A stretch of 64,000 nt of DNA from Exiguobacterium flavidum (lineage in GTDB: Bacteria > Bacillota > Bacilli > Exiguobacteriales > Exiguobacteriaceae): contig NZ_QPKS01000001.1 of assembly GCF_003344535.1 (NCBI RefSeq), positions 294,037 to 358,036 of the forward strand, read 5' to 3'. The notes under the pieces were generated by a model that saw nothing but the letters and a program-made list of their open reading frames with translations, made no database searches and was not told the origin of the DNA. Position numbers and translations under genes: made by a program. Below are positions 35,547 to 44,805 of this stretch, one piece after another. The number at the start of each line of letters is the position of its first letter. Positions within the stretch are counted from its first letter, which is position 1.

Positions 35547-35605
35547 AAAAGTCGAAAATTCGCCCTTCTCTTTTAACAGAGGTTCGGCGAATTTCCGACT
35601 TTTTT
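35547..35605. terminator. Two-way terminator between rnhC and the murE homologue
   Basis: AAAAGTCGAAAATTCGCC / GGCGAATTTCCGACTTTTTT, a long imperfect stem around a 20-nt loop with A residues on one side and T residues on the other. Confidence 0.85.
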
Positions 35606-35665
35606 CTGTCTGCAGTTGAACACTTCAGCACCTTGAGAAAAGCTACGTTCCTATCATCATCCGAA

Positions 35666-37123
35666 TCAGACGGCAGGCTCCTGTCCGCGCAGACGGTGCA
35701 GTTCATTCAAGATGATCTCCGCCTCATTGAACGGGATCGTCTCCTGCCCGATTCGTTGTACGCGTTCGTGCCCTTTCCCGATCACGACCACCCGGCGTCC
35801 GGCAAGCGCATATTGTGCCGCATGATGCAAAGCATCGGTCCGGTCCGGATAGGACGACGTCTTGACGCCTTCCGGAATCCCTTGGATCAGGTCATCGATC
35901 ACCTGGTTCGGATCCTCCGACCTTGCGTCGTGGACAGTGACGATGACCTCCTTGCAATACGCTCCTGCGATCCGTCCCATCTCGGCACGCTTCGTCCGGT
36001 CACGGTCTCCTGCGGCGCTGAGGACGACGACGAGCTCCATGTCATCCGAATCAAGCGCCTTCAGACACTTATCGAGACCGTCCGGCGTATGGGCGTAGTC
36101 GATATAGATCTCGCATTGCTCGAAGTCTACCCGTTCGAGCCGCCCGGTCGGAAGTGTCAGTTTCGGGATGTTTTCGAGCAGCTGCTCGAACGTCAACTCC
36201 CCCGTCGAAGCGAGCGCACTCGCTGCCGCGATGTTAGCGGCGTTGAAGTCACCGAGGAAATGGACCTTTGCTTGCCCGGTCTTACCATCCTTGCGTACAG
36301 TCACTCCATCCCCGTCCCACGTCACGACGCAATCCGCTTTCGATGAACCGGACGTCCCGTACCATACGACGCGGGTCCGAGGAGCCTCGCGGCGCATCAC
36401 CTCACTCGCCTCAGCGTCCTCGTTCAAGACGATAGCCTCTCCGCTCGTCAACTCGACTTGCCTAAAGAGCAGTGCCTTCGCATCCGCATATTCCTCCATC
36501 GTCGCATGATAATCGAGATGGTCATGCGTCAGGTTCGTGAATGCTGCAGCATAGAAGGAGATTCCTTCGACACGCCCTTCGATCAGCGCATGGGATGAGA
36601 CCTCGAGGACGCAGTCCGTGACACCTGCTTCGACCATATCTGCGAGTATGCGTTGAAGGACGACCGCTTCAGGCGTCGTGTTCGGTGTGTCGAGCTCTCT
36701 CGACGCATATACCGCCCCCGTCGTACTGACCATGCCGCTGACTCGTCCGGCAAGGCGGAACAAATCATAAGTCATCTTCGTCGTCGTCGTCTTCCCGTTC
36801 GTTCCCGTCACGCCGTAAACTCGCATGCGGCGGCTCGGATGATCATAGAAGATACTCGCGAGGCGACCGATTTCCTGTTTCGTACTGACAAGGACGATGT
36901 TCGGGACAGTGAGGTGCGGCAACGGTATCTCGGACAGGACCGCGACTGCGCCACGCTCGACCGCGTCCTCCGCAAAGAGGTGCCCGTCCACCGTATAACC
37001 GCGGATGCATACGAAGACGTCACCTTCCGTCACCCGCCTCGAATCCGTCTCTATCCCTGTCACCCATGGATTTCCTGTCACATCGTGCCCTGGCAAGAGG
37101 GTTGCTAATCGTTTGCGCCTCAT
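35666..37123 (-). CDS. murE: MurE-type UDP-MurNAc-tripeptide synthetase, stand-alone
   Basis: Adds the third amino acid (L-lysine or meso-diaminopimelate) to UDP-MurNAc-L-Ala-D-Glu. The 485-residue Mur ligase has GVTGTNGKTTTTKM (P-loop), the EVSSHALIEGRVEG block, TNLTHDHLDYHATMEEYADAKALLF (in parts; the last lysine is the carbamylated one) and a C-terminal substrate domain. The residues that choose the amino acid, DNPR in diaminopimelate enzymes and DNPA in several lysine enzymes, read HDAR (in VTVHDARSEDP), so specificity cannot be called. It is alone, not in a division/cell-wall cluster, as in some lysine-type Firmicutes. Confidence 0.85.
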   Translation of the reverse strand: MRRKRLATLLPGHDVTGNPWVTGIETDSRRVTEGDVFVCIRGYTVDGHLFAEDAVERGAVAVLSEIPLPHLTVPNIVLVSTKQEIGRLASIFYDHPSRRMRVYGVTGTNGKTTTTKMTYDLFRLAGRVSGMVSTTGAVYASRELDTPNTTPEAVVLQRILADMVEAGVTDCVLEVSSHALIEGRVEGISFYAAAFTNLTHDHLDYHATMEEYADAKALLFRQVELTSGEAIVLNEDAEASEVMRREAPRTRVVWYGTSGSSKADCVVTWDGDGVTVRKDGKTGQAKVHFLGDFNAANIAAASALASTGELTFEQLLENIPKLTLPTGRLERVDFEQCEIYIDYAHTPDGLDKCLKALDSDDMELVVVLSAAGDRDRTKRAEMGRIAGAYCKEVIVTVHDARSEDPNQVIDDLIQGIPEGVKTSSYPDRTDALHHAAQYALAGRRVVVIGKGHERVQRIGQETIPFNEAEIILNELHRLRGQEPAV

Positions 37124-37413
37124 GGTGTCATCTTCCCTTCCGTCTCTCGGTCTGTCTCGTTATCTGAACGCTGTTCATGAATCAGCGCCACATTATCCTA
37201 TCCATCCTATTCGAGGTCTGCTCGTTGATTTCCTTTACGGCTACTGTCTATCAAACACTGTATAGGAAAAAGTCCGCTCTTCCGAAAATTACCCTCTATT
37301 TGAATCGCTGTAACGTCTTTGATGTATTTCTAACATTTTTACTCTCCTGCATATTATATATGCCACATGTTTTTCAGGAGACAGACGGCTATCCACCTAT
37401 TCGAGATAACAGG
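37124..37413. other. AT-rich intergenic stretch upstream of the murE homologue
   Basis: About 290 bp with no convincing gene. On the minus strand it holds TATAAT (37353-37358), AGGAGAG and a 15-codon frame (37289-37336, starting MLEIHQRRYSDS), then about 165 bp to the murE ATG. The -35 is poor and the peptide has no clear family. The murE ribosome site (GGAAGGGAAGATG) lies at the near end. A leader peptide is possible but unproven. Confidence 0.35.
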
Positions 37414-37444
37414 AAAAGGACGAAAGGCAGATGCTTTCGTCCTG
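37414..37444 (-). terminator. Terminator after pheT
   Basis: Minus strand AGGACGAAAG / CTTTCGTCCT perfect 10-bp stem and TTTTCC. Confidence 0.85.
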
Positions 37445-37478
37445 ATAGTAGCGGATGTTTCTGAAAAGCAAAGGCCGA

Positions 37479-39875
37479 TCAACCGCGAAGTTCAGCGTCG
37501 AAGCGAGCGACGAGCGCGTCGGTGACCGCCGTATGGGCAGCCGTCACTTCCTCGTCGACGAGCGTACGCTCTGCGTCCTGATAACGGAGCGAGAAGGCGA
37601 ACGATTTCTTGTCCGCTGCGACATTTTCACCTGTATAGACATCGAACAACTCGACATGCTTCAGAAGCGGGCCTGCCGCCTGACGAATCTCCTGCTCGAC
37701 GTCGCTTGCCGGAACGTCACGTCCGAGGACGATCGCGAGGTCGCGGCTCGTCGATGGGAAACGGTTGATTCCTTCATACAGAACGGTCGCATCACTCGAG
37801 AAGGCAGATGCCTCAAGCTCGAAGACGTAGACTTCCTTCAGGCCATACTGCTCCTTCGAGAGGACCGGATGGACTTGACCGACGAAGCCGATCACCTTGC
37901 CATCCTTCAAGACGTTCGCTGTCCGTCCCGGGTGCATCGAGCGACGTACCGCCGCCTCGAACGTAAGAGACGAACCGGTCGCGCGAGCGAGCGTCTCGAC
38001 GATTCCCTTCGCGACGAAGAAGTCCGTTTTGATGAGGACGCCTTGTGAGCGATGCTGCTCCTGAAGTCCCGTCATGACGCCTGCGATATGCTCCTGTTCG
38101 AGCGGGAGCTCCTCGAAGGAAGCATCCCGTTGCAGATAGACGCTTCCGAGTTCATAGAACGCGAGATCCGCATGCTGGCGGGCGATGTTGTGCTGTGCCA
38201 CTTCCAAAAGACCTGGGATGATCGACGTCCGGAGCGTCGAACGCGCCTCACTGATCGGCATCGCGAGCTTGACCGCATGCAGGTCCTGTTGTTCGTTGAA
38301 CTGCATCGCCCGCTCTTCGCTCGTCAACGAATACGTGATCGCTTGCGAGAGTCCAGCTCCTTGAAGGGTGCGGCGTACGAGACGGCGCTGTATGTTGCGC
38401 TTCGGCAGATAACCGCGGCTCGCTTCGGCTGGAAGGCGCGACTCGAGCGCATCATAGCCATACAGTCGTGCGACTTCTTCCGACAGATCCGCCGGAATCG
38501 TCAAGTCCCCGCGACGCGAAGGGATGCTCACTGTCAACGCATCGCCCGACAGTTCGACACCAAGCCCGAGGCGCTCAAGCAATTCGCGCATCAGCTCGCC
38601 CGGCAACTCCATCCCGAGGCGGTGATTGATATAAGAAACGCTCGCCTCGATCAGACGATCTTCCGTATTCAGTGAACCTGCCTGTGCGACCCCTGCGAGT
38701 ACGCGTCCTCCTGCAAGTTCTGCGATCATACCGGCAGCACGGTCGAGCGCGAGAAGGACGCGGTTCGGATCGACGCCTTTCTCGAAGCGTGCGCTCGAGT
38801 CCGAACGGAGACCGAGCACGCGGCTCGTCTTACGGACGGAAGCCGGTGCGAAGTAGGCCGACTCGAGGATGATCGAAGTCGTCGCTTGATCGACTTCCGT
38901 GTTCGCGCCGCCCATGACGCCGGCAAGCGCGACCGGACGTACGCCGTCCGTGATGACGAGCATCGACGGGTCAAGTGTCCGTTCGACTTCGTCGAGCGTG
39001 ACGAAACGCTCACCTTCCGCCGCTTGACGGACGACGATCTTTTCACCGAGTTTCGCGGCATCGAACGAATGGAGCGGTTGTCCAGTTTCGAGCAGGACGA
39101 AGTTCGTCACATCGACGACGTTGTTGATCGGGCGGATGCCGTTCGCAATCAGTCGGTTCTTCAGCCAAGCCGGCGATTCGCCGATCGTCACGCCCGTGAT
39201 TTCACGCGCCGCGTAGAACGGACATTCCTCTGACTCGAGGCTGACTGAGACGTTCGTCTTCTCGCCTTCTTCGTTGACGCTCACCGGGGAGAATGACGGT
39301 TTCGTCTGCAGGATCGCCGCCACCTCATGCGCGACGCCATACATGCTGAGGCAGTCGGAACGGTTCGGCGTCAATCCGAGTTCAAGCACCTCGTCGTGCA
39401 GCCCGAGCAGCTCGAGGACGTCCTGCCCAGGAGTGACCGGTTCACGGAACGTGTGGATGCCGTCCTGTTCGTCTTCGCGGATGTACTTCTTCTCAAATCC
39501 AAGTTCTTCAAGTGAGCAGATCATCCCTTCCGAGACGACGCCGCGCAGTTTTGCCCGTTTGATCTTGATGCCCGGCAGGCGTGCGCCGACCCGAGCGACG
39601 ATGACGTGCTGTCCCGCATCGACGTTCGGCGCGCCGCAGACGATTTGGACCGGCTCTTCTTCACCGATGTCTACCGTCGTCACGTTCAACTTGTCCGCTT
39701 CCGGATGCTTCTCCTTCGACAGGACGTGCCCGACGACGATGTTTTTCAACTCGACGTCACGTACGTCGACACCCTCTACCTCGATCCCGTTCTTCGTGAT
39801 CAGATCCGCCAACTCTTCACCGGACAGCTTGCTGACGTCGACGAACTCATTCAACCATTTTTTTGAGACTAACAT
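37479..39875 (-). CDS. pheT: Phenylalanyl-tRNA synthetase beta chain
   Basis: Large subunit of the alpha2-beta2 enzyme that charges tRNA-Phe; holds editing and tRNA-binding parts. The 798-residue product has the start MLVSKKWLNEFVD, an OB-type EMAP domain (VTTVDIGEEEPVQIVCGAPNV in parts), the B3/4 editing domain (PFYAAREITGV), the catalytic-like core with YRYPSTSRD-type end (NRFPSTSRDLAIVLG) and the C-terminal anticodon-binding domain. AAGGGGGA precedes the ATG; it starts 12 bp after pheS and shares its T-box. Confidence 0.96.
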   Translation of the reverse strand: MLVSKKWLNEFVDVSKLSGEELADLITKNGIEVEGVDVRDVELKNIVVGHVLSKEKHPEADKLNVTTVDIGEEEPVQIVCGAPNVDAGQHVIVARVGARLPGIKIKRAKLRGVVSEGMICSLEELGFEKKYIREDEQDGIHTFREPVTPGQDVLELLGLHDEVLELGLTPNRSDCLSMYGVAHEVAAILQTKPSFSPVSVNEEGEKTNVSVSLESEECPFYAAREITGVTIGESPAWLKNRLIANGIRPINNVVDVTNFVLLETGQPLHSFDAAKLGEKIVVRQAAEGERFVTLDEVERTLDPSMLVITDGVRPVALAGVMGGANTEVDQATTSIILESAYFAPASVRKTSRVLGLRSDSSARFEKGVDPNRVLLALDRAAGMIAELAGGRVLAGVAQAGSLNTEDRLIEASVSYINHRLGMELPGELMRELLERLGLGVELSGDALTVSIPSRRGDLTIPADLSEEVARLYGYDALESRLPAEASRGYLPKRNIQRRLVRRTLQGAGLSQAITYSLTSEERAMQFNEQQDLHAVKLAMPISEARSTLRTSIIPGLLEVAQHNIARQHADLAFYELGSVYLQRDASFEELPLEQEHIAGVMTGLQEQHRSQGVLIKTDFFVAKGIVETLARATGSSLTFEAAVRRSMHPGRTANVLKDGKVIGFVGQVHPVLSKEQYGLKEVYVFELEASAFSSDATVLYEGINRFPSTSRDLAIVLGRDVPASDVEQEIRQAAGPLLKHVELFDVYTGENVAADKKSFAFSLRYQDAERTLVDEEVTAAHTAVTDALVARFDAELRG

Positions 39876-39887
39876 CCAGATTCCCCC

Positions 39888-40910
39888 TTAAAACTGTTCG
39901 CTGAAGCGAACGTCATTCGTATAGAAATGGCGAATATCATCTACGCCGTGTTTGAGCATCGCAATCCGTTCGATTCCCATCCCGAAGGCGAAACCGGACA
40001 TGACCGTGCTGTCATATCCTGCCATCTCGAGGACGTGCGGGTGAACCATGCCGCCGCCGAGAATCTCGATCCAACCTGTCTGTTTACAGATGTTGCAGCC
40101 TTTACCACCGCACTTGAAGCATGAGACGTCGACTTCGACAGACGGCTCTGTGAACGGGAAGAAGCTTGGACGGAGGCGGATCTCACGTGCCTCACCGAAC
40201 ATGCGCTTGACGAACGCCTCGAGCGTCCCCTTCAGGTCTGCCATCGAGATCTCCTCACCGACGACGAGCCCTTCGACCTGCATGAACTGGTGAGAGTGCG
40301 TCGCGTCGTCCTCGTCCCGACGATAGACCTTCCCCGGACAGATGACGCGGATCGGCGCACCTTTCGCAGCGAGCATCGTCCGCGCCTGGACAGGTGACGT
40401 ATGCGTACGCATCAGGATCTCATCCGTGATGTAGAACGAATCCTGCATGTCGCGTGCCGGATGATCTTTTGGCAAGTTGAGCATCTCGAAGTTGAACAAA
40501 TCCTGTTCGACTTCCGGACCTTCTGCGATCGTATAACCGAGTCCGACGAAGATATCCTCCATCTCATCGGTCACTTGCTGGAGCAAGTGCGGACGTCCGA
40601 CGCGCTTGATGCGTCCCGGAAGTGTCACATCGATCGTCTCAGACGCGAGCTTCGCAGCCATTTCCTCTTCCTTGACCTGTTCAAGACGGGCTTCGAGGCG
40701 TTCCTGGATCGCTCCGCGGACGCTGTTCGCGATCTCACCGACGACAGGACGTTCCTCCGCCGACAGCTTGCCCATCCCACGTAATACTTCCGTGATTGGC
40801 CCCTTCTTCCCCAAATACTTGATGCGAACATCATTCAATTCCTTCTGCGTCGTCGCCTGTTCGACGAGTCCGATCGCTTCTTGCTGCAATGTCTCCAATT
40901 GCTCGCGCAT
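39888..40910 (-). CDS. pheS: Phenylalanyl-tRNA synthetase alpha chain
   Basis: Catalytic class II subunit. The 340-residue product has an N-terminal coiled-coil, motif 2 ([11 protein letters not shown], then [27 protein letters not shown] in parts) and motif 3 ([14 protein letters not shown]). It also has a CxxC-x-CxxC-like pair ([16 protein letters not shown]) near residue 270, seen in several Firmicutes PheS. AAAAGGAAGTG precedes the ATG. First gene of pheST under a T-box leader. Confidence 0.97.
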   Translation of the reverse strand: MREQLETLQQEAIGLVEQATTQKELNDVRIKYLGKKGPITEVLRGMGKLSAEERPVVGEIANSVRGAIQERLEARLEQVKEEEMAAKLASETIDVTLPGRIKRVGRPHLLQQVTDEMEDIFVGLGYTIAEGPEVEQDLFNFEMLNLPKDHPARDMQDSFYITDEILMRTHTSPVQARTMLAAKGAPIRVICPGKVYRRDEDDATHSHQFMQVEGLVVGEEISMADLKGTLEAFVKRMFGEAREIRLRPSFFPFTEPSVEVDVSCFKCGGKGCNICKQTGWIEILGGGMVHPHVLEMAGYDSTVMSGFAFGMGIERIAMLKHGVDDIRHFYTNDVRFSEQF

Positions 40911-40937
40911 ATCTACACTTCCTTTTCCGTAGAAATT

Positions 40938-41184
40938 AAAAAAAGTCCCTCCGGCAAATGCCGAAGGGACGAATTCATCGTGGTACCACCCTGTTTCGAT
41001 CCTCTCACATGGAAAGAATCCTCTAGAGCGCGATATCGGGCGCTGCCCGTTGCGATCTCTCGCAAGACTCCGGAGTGAATTCAGCGAACAAATCCATGGA
41101 TGAGCTTTCAGTCTGCGGCTCGTCCTCCCTGATTGGATCTTTCTATCGCCTACTCTGTTCCTTCAACGTCACATGATATCCATT
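40938..41184 (-). ncRNA. T-box leader of pheST (Phe specifier)
   Basis: The T-box sequence GGTGGTACCACG is at 40979-40990, followed by the terminator GTCCCTTCGGC / GCCGGAGGGAC and T residues (40938-40970). Stem I can be drawn as GAGT-AG-GCGA pairing with TCGC-TGAATTC-ACTC, which leaves a specifier loop ending in TTC (41077-41079), the Phe codon. Uncharged tRNA-Phe should pair there and stabilise the antiterminator. Confidence 0.92.
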
Positions 41185-41190
41185 TGTTCC

Positions 41191-41220
41191 ACTTTAGCAC
41201 GAAGGTTGCCCTTCCATCAA
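41191..41220 (-). promoter_or_regulatory. Promoter of pheST
   Basis: Minus strand TTGATG (41215-41220), 18 nt, TGCTAAAGT with the -10 at 41191-41196. The -35 overlaps the stop codon of ysgA. Confidence 0.6.
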
Positions 41221-41969
41221 TCCGCTGGCGCAAAATGATAGAGGAGAATTCCTGCTGCGACAGCCGCATTGAGCGACTCCGCTTTCCCGCGAATCGGGAT
41301 ATAGGCCTTGGCGTCACAGTGGTCAAGCAATTCGGCCGCTACTCCTTGGGCCTCATTTCCGATCAGCAAGCCGACCGGTCCCGCAGCTTCGATGCCTGTA
41401 TAAAGTTCAGCACCTTCGAGCGCAGTCCCGATGACCTTCACACCTTCTTCGTGAAGTGCTTGGATCGCTTCCGTCAACTCCATCTGAATGATCGGCAGGT
41501 GGAAGACCGAACCTTGCGTCGAACGCAACACTTTGCTGTTGAAGACGTCAACCGTTCCTTGACCGATGATGACACCGGCGAATCCGGCGGCATCCGCCGT
41601 CCGGATCATCGTTCCGACGTTGCCCGGATCCTGGATGCGATCAAGCAGAAGGTAGGAACCTCTACTGATCGCGGCATCCGATTTCATCTGACAGACAGCG
41701 AAGATTCCTTGAGCCGTCTCTGTTTCAGACAACGCTTCCGCGACCGATTCAGTCACTTCGATCACATCGATTTCGTCCGCCTTCCATGCGTGCGGAATCT
41801 CGTAACCTTCCCGGACGATTAGCTCCCGGGTTGCGCCCGCGCGGAGTGCTTCTTCGACGAGGTGTTCACCCTCGACGAGGAAACGTCCAGTTTGCATCCG
41901 GCCCTTCTTCGTCAACAGCTTCTTCCACTGCTTAACGATTTCGTTCTTTGCTGAAGAAATTTTCTTCAT
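41217..41969 (-). CDS. ysgA: SpoU/TrmH-family RNA 2'-O-methyltransferase (YsgA)
   Basis: Methylates a ribose in rRNA or tRNA using SAM. The 250-residue SPOUT enzyme has an N-terminal substrate-binding extension (RFLVEGEHLVEEAL) and the knot motifs LLLDRIQDPGNVGTMIRTADAAG (motif 1, in parts), GLLIGNEAQGV (motif 2) and IPIRGKAESLNAAVAAGILLY (motif 3). The exact nucleotide is unknown. GAGGGG lies before the ATG and it starts 5 bp after the ysdC stop, so they are coupled. In B. subtilis ysgA is followed by sspI before pheS; sspI is missing here. Confidence 0.93.
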   Translation of the reverse strand: MKKISSAKNEIVKQWKKLLTKKGRMQTGRFLVEGEHLVEEALRAGATRELIVREGYEIPHAWKADEIDVIEVTESVAEALSETETAQGIFAVCQMKSDAAISRGSYLLLDRIQDPGNVGTMIRTADAAGFAGVIIGQGTVDVFNSKVLRSTQGSVFHLPIIQMELTEAIQALHEEGVKVIGTALEGAELYTGIEAAGPVGLLIGNEAQGVAAELLDHCDAKAYIPIRGKAESLNAAVAAGILLYHFAPAD

Positions 41970-41974
41970 TCTGA

Positions 41975-43057
41975 TTACCCCTCGTAAATCTTTTGGACAG
42001 TCTGAGCATCAAGGCGTTTCGTCACGGCGACGACGAGGTCGACTGCCGCTTCGAAGTCCGCTTTGTGCATGATCGAGACGTTCGTGTGCAAGTAACGGAT
42101 CGGTACGGTCAGGGCAAGTGAAGGCACCCCGTGATTCGACAAGTGGAAGCTCGCCGCGTCCGTGCCGCCGCCTGGCGTCAGGTCCAATTGATATTTGATG
42201 TTTTCTTCGTCAGCGACTTTCGTCACGAAATCGATCAAACCGCGATGAGCGATCATTCGCGCGTCGAACATGATCACCTGCACACCCTCACCGAGCTTCG
42301 AGAGCGCTTCGCGATCCGTCATCCCAGGCGTGTCGCCAGGGATTCCCGTATCGACGGCGAATGCGATCGTAGGTTTCAACATGTTGGCAGAGGTCTGCGC
42401 TCCGCGGACTCCGACTTCTTCCTGGACGGTCGCCCCGGATAGGATCGTGTTCGGGTGTCCGTCCGCTTTCAGGCGTTTGAGCGCCTCGATCGCGATTGCA
42501 CAGCCGACCCGGTTGTCCCAGGCTTTTGCCATCAGGAAGTTCTCATTTTTCATCACAGTAAATTCGCAATGTGGAACGACCGTGTCGCCGGGACGAATGC
42601 CCCAAGACACGACCTCCTCCTTCGAGGATGCACCGATATCGACGAACATATCTTTGATATCGACCGGTTTATTGCGCGCTTCCGGTGGTAAAACATGAGG
42701 CGGTTTCGCCCCGATGACACCAGGAATGACTTCACCAGATGAAGTGACGATGTTCATACGCTGGGCGAGGAGAACTTGACCCCACCAGCCTCCAAGCGGT
42801 TGGAAACGGAGAAAGCCTTTGTCGTCGATCTTCGTCACCATGAAGCCGACTTCGTCGAGATGGCCTGCGATCATGACGCGCGGTGCATCTTCTCCGGCAC
42901 CTTGATGCTCCGCGAACAAGCTTCCGAGCCCGTCCTGGTGGAAACGGTCGGCATGCGGCGCAAGATATTCGCGCATGATGTCCCGCACTTCCTTCTCATT
43001 CCCCGGAACACCGGTCGCATCCGTCAAGCGTTTCAGCATATGTAATTGTTCATTCAT
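41975..43057 (-). CDS. ysdC: M42-family aminopeptidase (YsdC)
   Basis: A cytoplasmic metalloaminopeptidase/glutamyl aminopeptidase-type enzyme of the tetrahedral M42 family. The 360-residue product shows the metal ligands in context: IAGHLDEVGFMV, the bridging aspartate in AWDNRVGCA, EEVGVRGAQT and the late aspartate and histidine (AVDTGIPGDTPG, VPIRYLHTNVS). GAGGAGG lies before the ATG at 43057. It is followed closely by ysgA. Confidence 0.93.
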   Translation of the reverse strand: MNEQLHMLKRLTDATGVPGNEKEVRDIMREYLAPHADRFHQDGLGSLFAEHQGAGEDAPRVMIAGHLDEVGFMVTKIDDKGFLRFQPLGGWWGQVLLAQRMNIVTSSGEVIPGVIGAKPPHVLPPEARNKPVDIKDMFVDIGASSKEEVVSWGIRPGDTVVPHCEFTVMKNENFLMAKAWDNRVGCAIAIEALKRLKADGHPNTILSGATVQEEVGVRGAQTSANMLKPTIAFAVDTGIPGDTPGMTDREALSKLGEGVQVIMFDARMIAHRGLIDFVTKVADEENIKYQLDLTPGGGTDAASFHLSNHGVPSLALTVPIRYLHTNVSIMHKADFEAAVDLVVAVTKRLDAQTVQKIYEG

Positions 43058-43070
43058 CTGATTTTCCTCC

Positions 43071-43553
43071 TCAGTAACCGCTGTCTTGGCGAACGTGGTT
43101 CGCTTCATTCTTCGATACGTATGCTTCGAAAATCATTTCTTGTGTGAAACCAAGTGTTGCCCCAAGAGCAAGAAAAGCTCCCATCAATGTTTCATAGCTC
43201 TGTTCTGTACGCGAGATCGCGAAGACGTTCGTCTTATTATAGACGTCAAGGAAACCATCCGTCGCCGTCAAGTAAGCGTCACCCTCGTCGAACGAAGAGC
43301 GCTCGAGATTGAGTGCCAGTCCTAGAGAAAGCAGGAAATGTACACCGTCGACGTATTCCTCAAGAATCGTCTCTTGCGGTGCCGGTCCTTTGCGCGACCA
43401 GAACTTGAAACAACGGGTCTCGTTCGCAAGCTCTCCCAGTTCAACCAGAAGGGCGAGCAGACGATCATCGAACTGATTGCCGTTCAAGCCGTGTTCAGCC
43501 TGTATTCGTTTGTCGAGCTGGTCTTGCATTTCGAAAAGTGTTACCCAGTCCAT
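43071..43553 (-). CDS. Dimeric all-alpha dUTP diphosphatase
   Basis: Hydrolyses dUTP to dUMP to keep uracil out of DNA and feed thymidylate synthesis. The 160-residue product fits the dUTPase_2/MazG-like superfamily: ELGELANETRCFKFW holds the first ExxE metal pair, EEYVDGVHFLLSLGL the ExxD pair, and VYNKTN a conserved loop. AAAGGAG precedes the ATG at 43553. It starts a row with ysdC and ysgA, with 13 bp to ysdC. B. subtilis has ysdB/ysdA in this place instead. Confidence 0.85.
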   Translation of the reverse strand: MDWVTLFEMQDQLDKRIQAEHGLNGNQFDDRLLALLVELGELANETRCFKFWSRKGPAPQETILEEYVDGVHFLLSLGLALNLERSSFDEGDAYLTATDGFLDVYNKTNVFAISRTEQSYETLMGAFLALGATLGFTQEMIFEAYVSKNEANHVRQDSGY

Positions 43554-43631
43554 CCGTAATTCTCCTTTGTTCATCAAAAATGTGCACGAGACGCGTCGAA
43601 CGCACCGTTCTTCACTATTTCATTTTACCAC

Positions 43632-43668
43632 AAAACAAAAAACGCCGGAGAATCAGATTCCCCGGCGA
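43632..43668 (-). terminator. Terminator after rplT
   Basis: Minus strand CGCCGGGGAATC / GATTCTCCGGCG stem and TTTTTTG. Confidence 0.92.
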
Positions 43669-43678
43669 TTCATTGAAC

Positions 43679-44038
43679 TTAAGCGTTCAATTTTCCTTTT
43701 GCTGTGTCAGCGAGTGAAGCGAATGCAGCTGCATCCGTTACTGCGAGATCAGCGAGCATCTTGCGGTTCACGTCGATACCAGCAAGCTTGAGGCCGTGCA
43801 TCATGCGGCTGTAAGAAAGACCGTTGATACGTGCAGCCGCATTGATCCGAGTGATCCAGAGGCGACGGAAGTCACGTTTCTTTTGACGACGGTCACGGTA
43901 AGCGTACATGAGCGATTTCATGACTTGCTGTTTCGCTACCTTGAAGAGTGTATGTTTCGAGCCGTAGTAGCCCTTAGCTAATTTGAGTTGTTTTTTACGA
44001 CGTTGACGAGTCGTATATCCGCCTTTTACGCGTGGCAT
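43679..44038 (-). CDS. rplT: Ribosomal protein L20
   Basis: Early 50S assembly protein. The 119-residue product is a full-length L20 ([16 protein letters not shown], the [19 protein letters not shown] block, the [17 protein letters not shown] region and the [12 protein letters not shown] end). In Firmicutes L20 also represses its own operon by binding the leader. Third gene of infC-rpmI-rplT. Confidence 0.98.
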   Translation of the reverse strand: MPRVKGGYTTRQRRKKQLKLAKGYYGSKHTLFKVAKQQVMKSLMYAYRDRRQKKRDFRRLWITRINAAARINGLSYSRMMHGLKLAGIDVNRKMLADLAVTDAAAFASLADTAKGKLNA

Positions 44039-44067
44039 ATTAATTCCCTCCTAAATCTGTGCGCGAA

Positions 44068-44262
44068 TTACTTCGCGATCATGTTACGGATGCGTTTGAA
44101 GTCACCCGATGTTACGATTGCAGCTTTACGCAAGTGGCGTTTAGCTTTTGTTGATTTGTTACCGAACAAGTGGCTCGTGTAAGCACGGCCGCGTTTCAAT
44201 TTACCTGTACCAGTACGTTTGAAACGTTTTGAAGCACCGCGGTGCGATTTCATTTTAGGCAT
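44068..44262 (-). CDS. rpmI: Ribosomal protein L35
   Basis: Small 50S protein, 64 residues, typical [20 protein letters not shown] start and [20 protein letters not shown] end. Lies between infC and rplT with short gaps (27 and 29 bp). A run of T-rich and GGAGGGA sequence before the ATG gives a strong ribosome site. Confidence 0.98.
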   Translation of the reverse strand: MPKMKSHRGASKRFKRTGTGKLKRGRAYTSHLFGNKSTKAKRHLRKAAIVTSGDFKRIRNMIAK

Positions 44263-44289
44263 GAGAGATTCCCTCCTACTTCGTTTCGA

Positions 44290-44805
44290 TTAGTCTTCTT
44301 TCTTAGGAGCAAGCACTAGGAACATGCTGCGTCCTTCCATCTTCGGTCTCTGTTCAATCGTGCTGTACGGCTCGAGTTCTGCCGCAAGACGGTCGAGTAC
44401 ACGTTTCCCGATTTCCGAGTGTGTGATTGCGCGTCCGCGGAAACGGATGCTTGCTTTCACTTTGTTGCCTTTTTCAAGGAACTTCTGAGCATTCCGGAGT
44501 TTCGTCTGGAAGTCATTGTCCTCGATAGTCGGGCTCAGACGGACTTCTTTCATCTGAATCACTTTCTGATTCTTCCGAGTTTCCTTGTCCTTCTTCTGCA
44601 ACTCGAAACGGTATTTACCGTAGTCCATGATCTTACAAACCGGCGGAGTCGCTTGTGGCGCGACCATGACGAGGTCAAGCTCAGCTTCTTCCGCGAGGCG
44701 AAGCGCCTCGTTGCGTGATTGGACTCCAAGTTGTGCACCATCCGCACCGATTAGACGAACTTCACGGGCGCGAATGCTTTCGTTGATTAACAGATCTTTG
44801 CTAAT
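44290..44805 (-). CDS. infC: Translation initiation factor IF-3 with ATT start
   Basis: Keeps 30S subunits free and checks the start codon. The 171-residue product has both domains: [22 protein letters not shown] (N) and [32 protein letters not shown] (C). The most likely start is ATT at 44805 (decoded Met, then SKDLLINES): GGAGGTG ends 6 nt upstream, while the in-frame ATG at 44820 has no ribosome site of its own. infC starts with ATT/ATA in Bacillus and E. coli, part of self-control by IF-3. First gene of the L20 operon. Confidence 0.94.
   Translation of the reverse strand: MSKDLLINESIRAREVRLIGADGAQLGVQSRNEALRLAEEAELDLVMVAPQATPPVCKIMDYGKYRFELQKKDKETRKNQKVIQMKEVRLSPTIEDNDFQTKLRNAQKFLEKGNKVKASIRFRGRAITHSEIGKRVLDRLAAELEPYSTIEQRPKMEGRSMFLVLAPKKED

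Noticed and set aside
37289..37336. A 15-codon gene upstream of the murE homologue
   Set aside because: Not listed as a gene: the promoter lacks a -35 and the start of transcription would fall almost on the ribosome site. Kept only as a finding.
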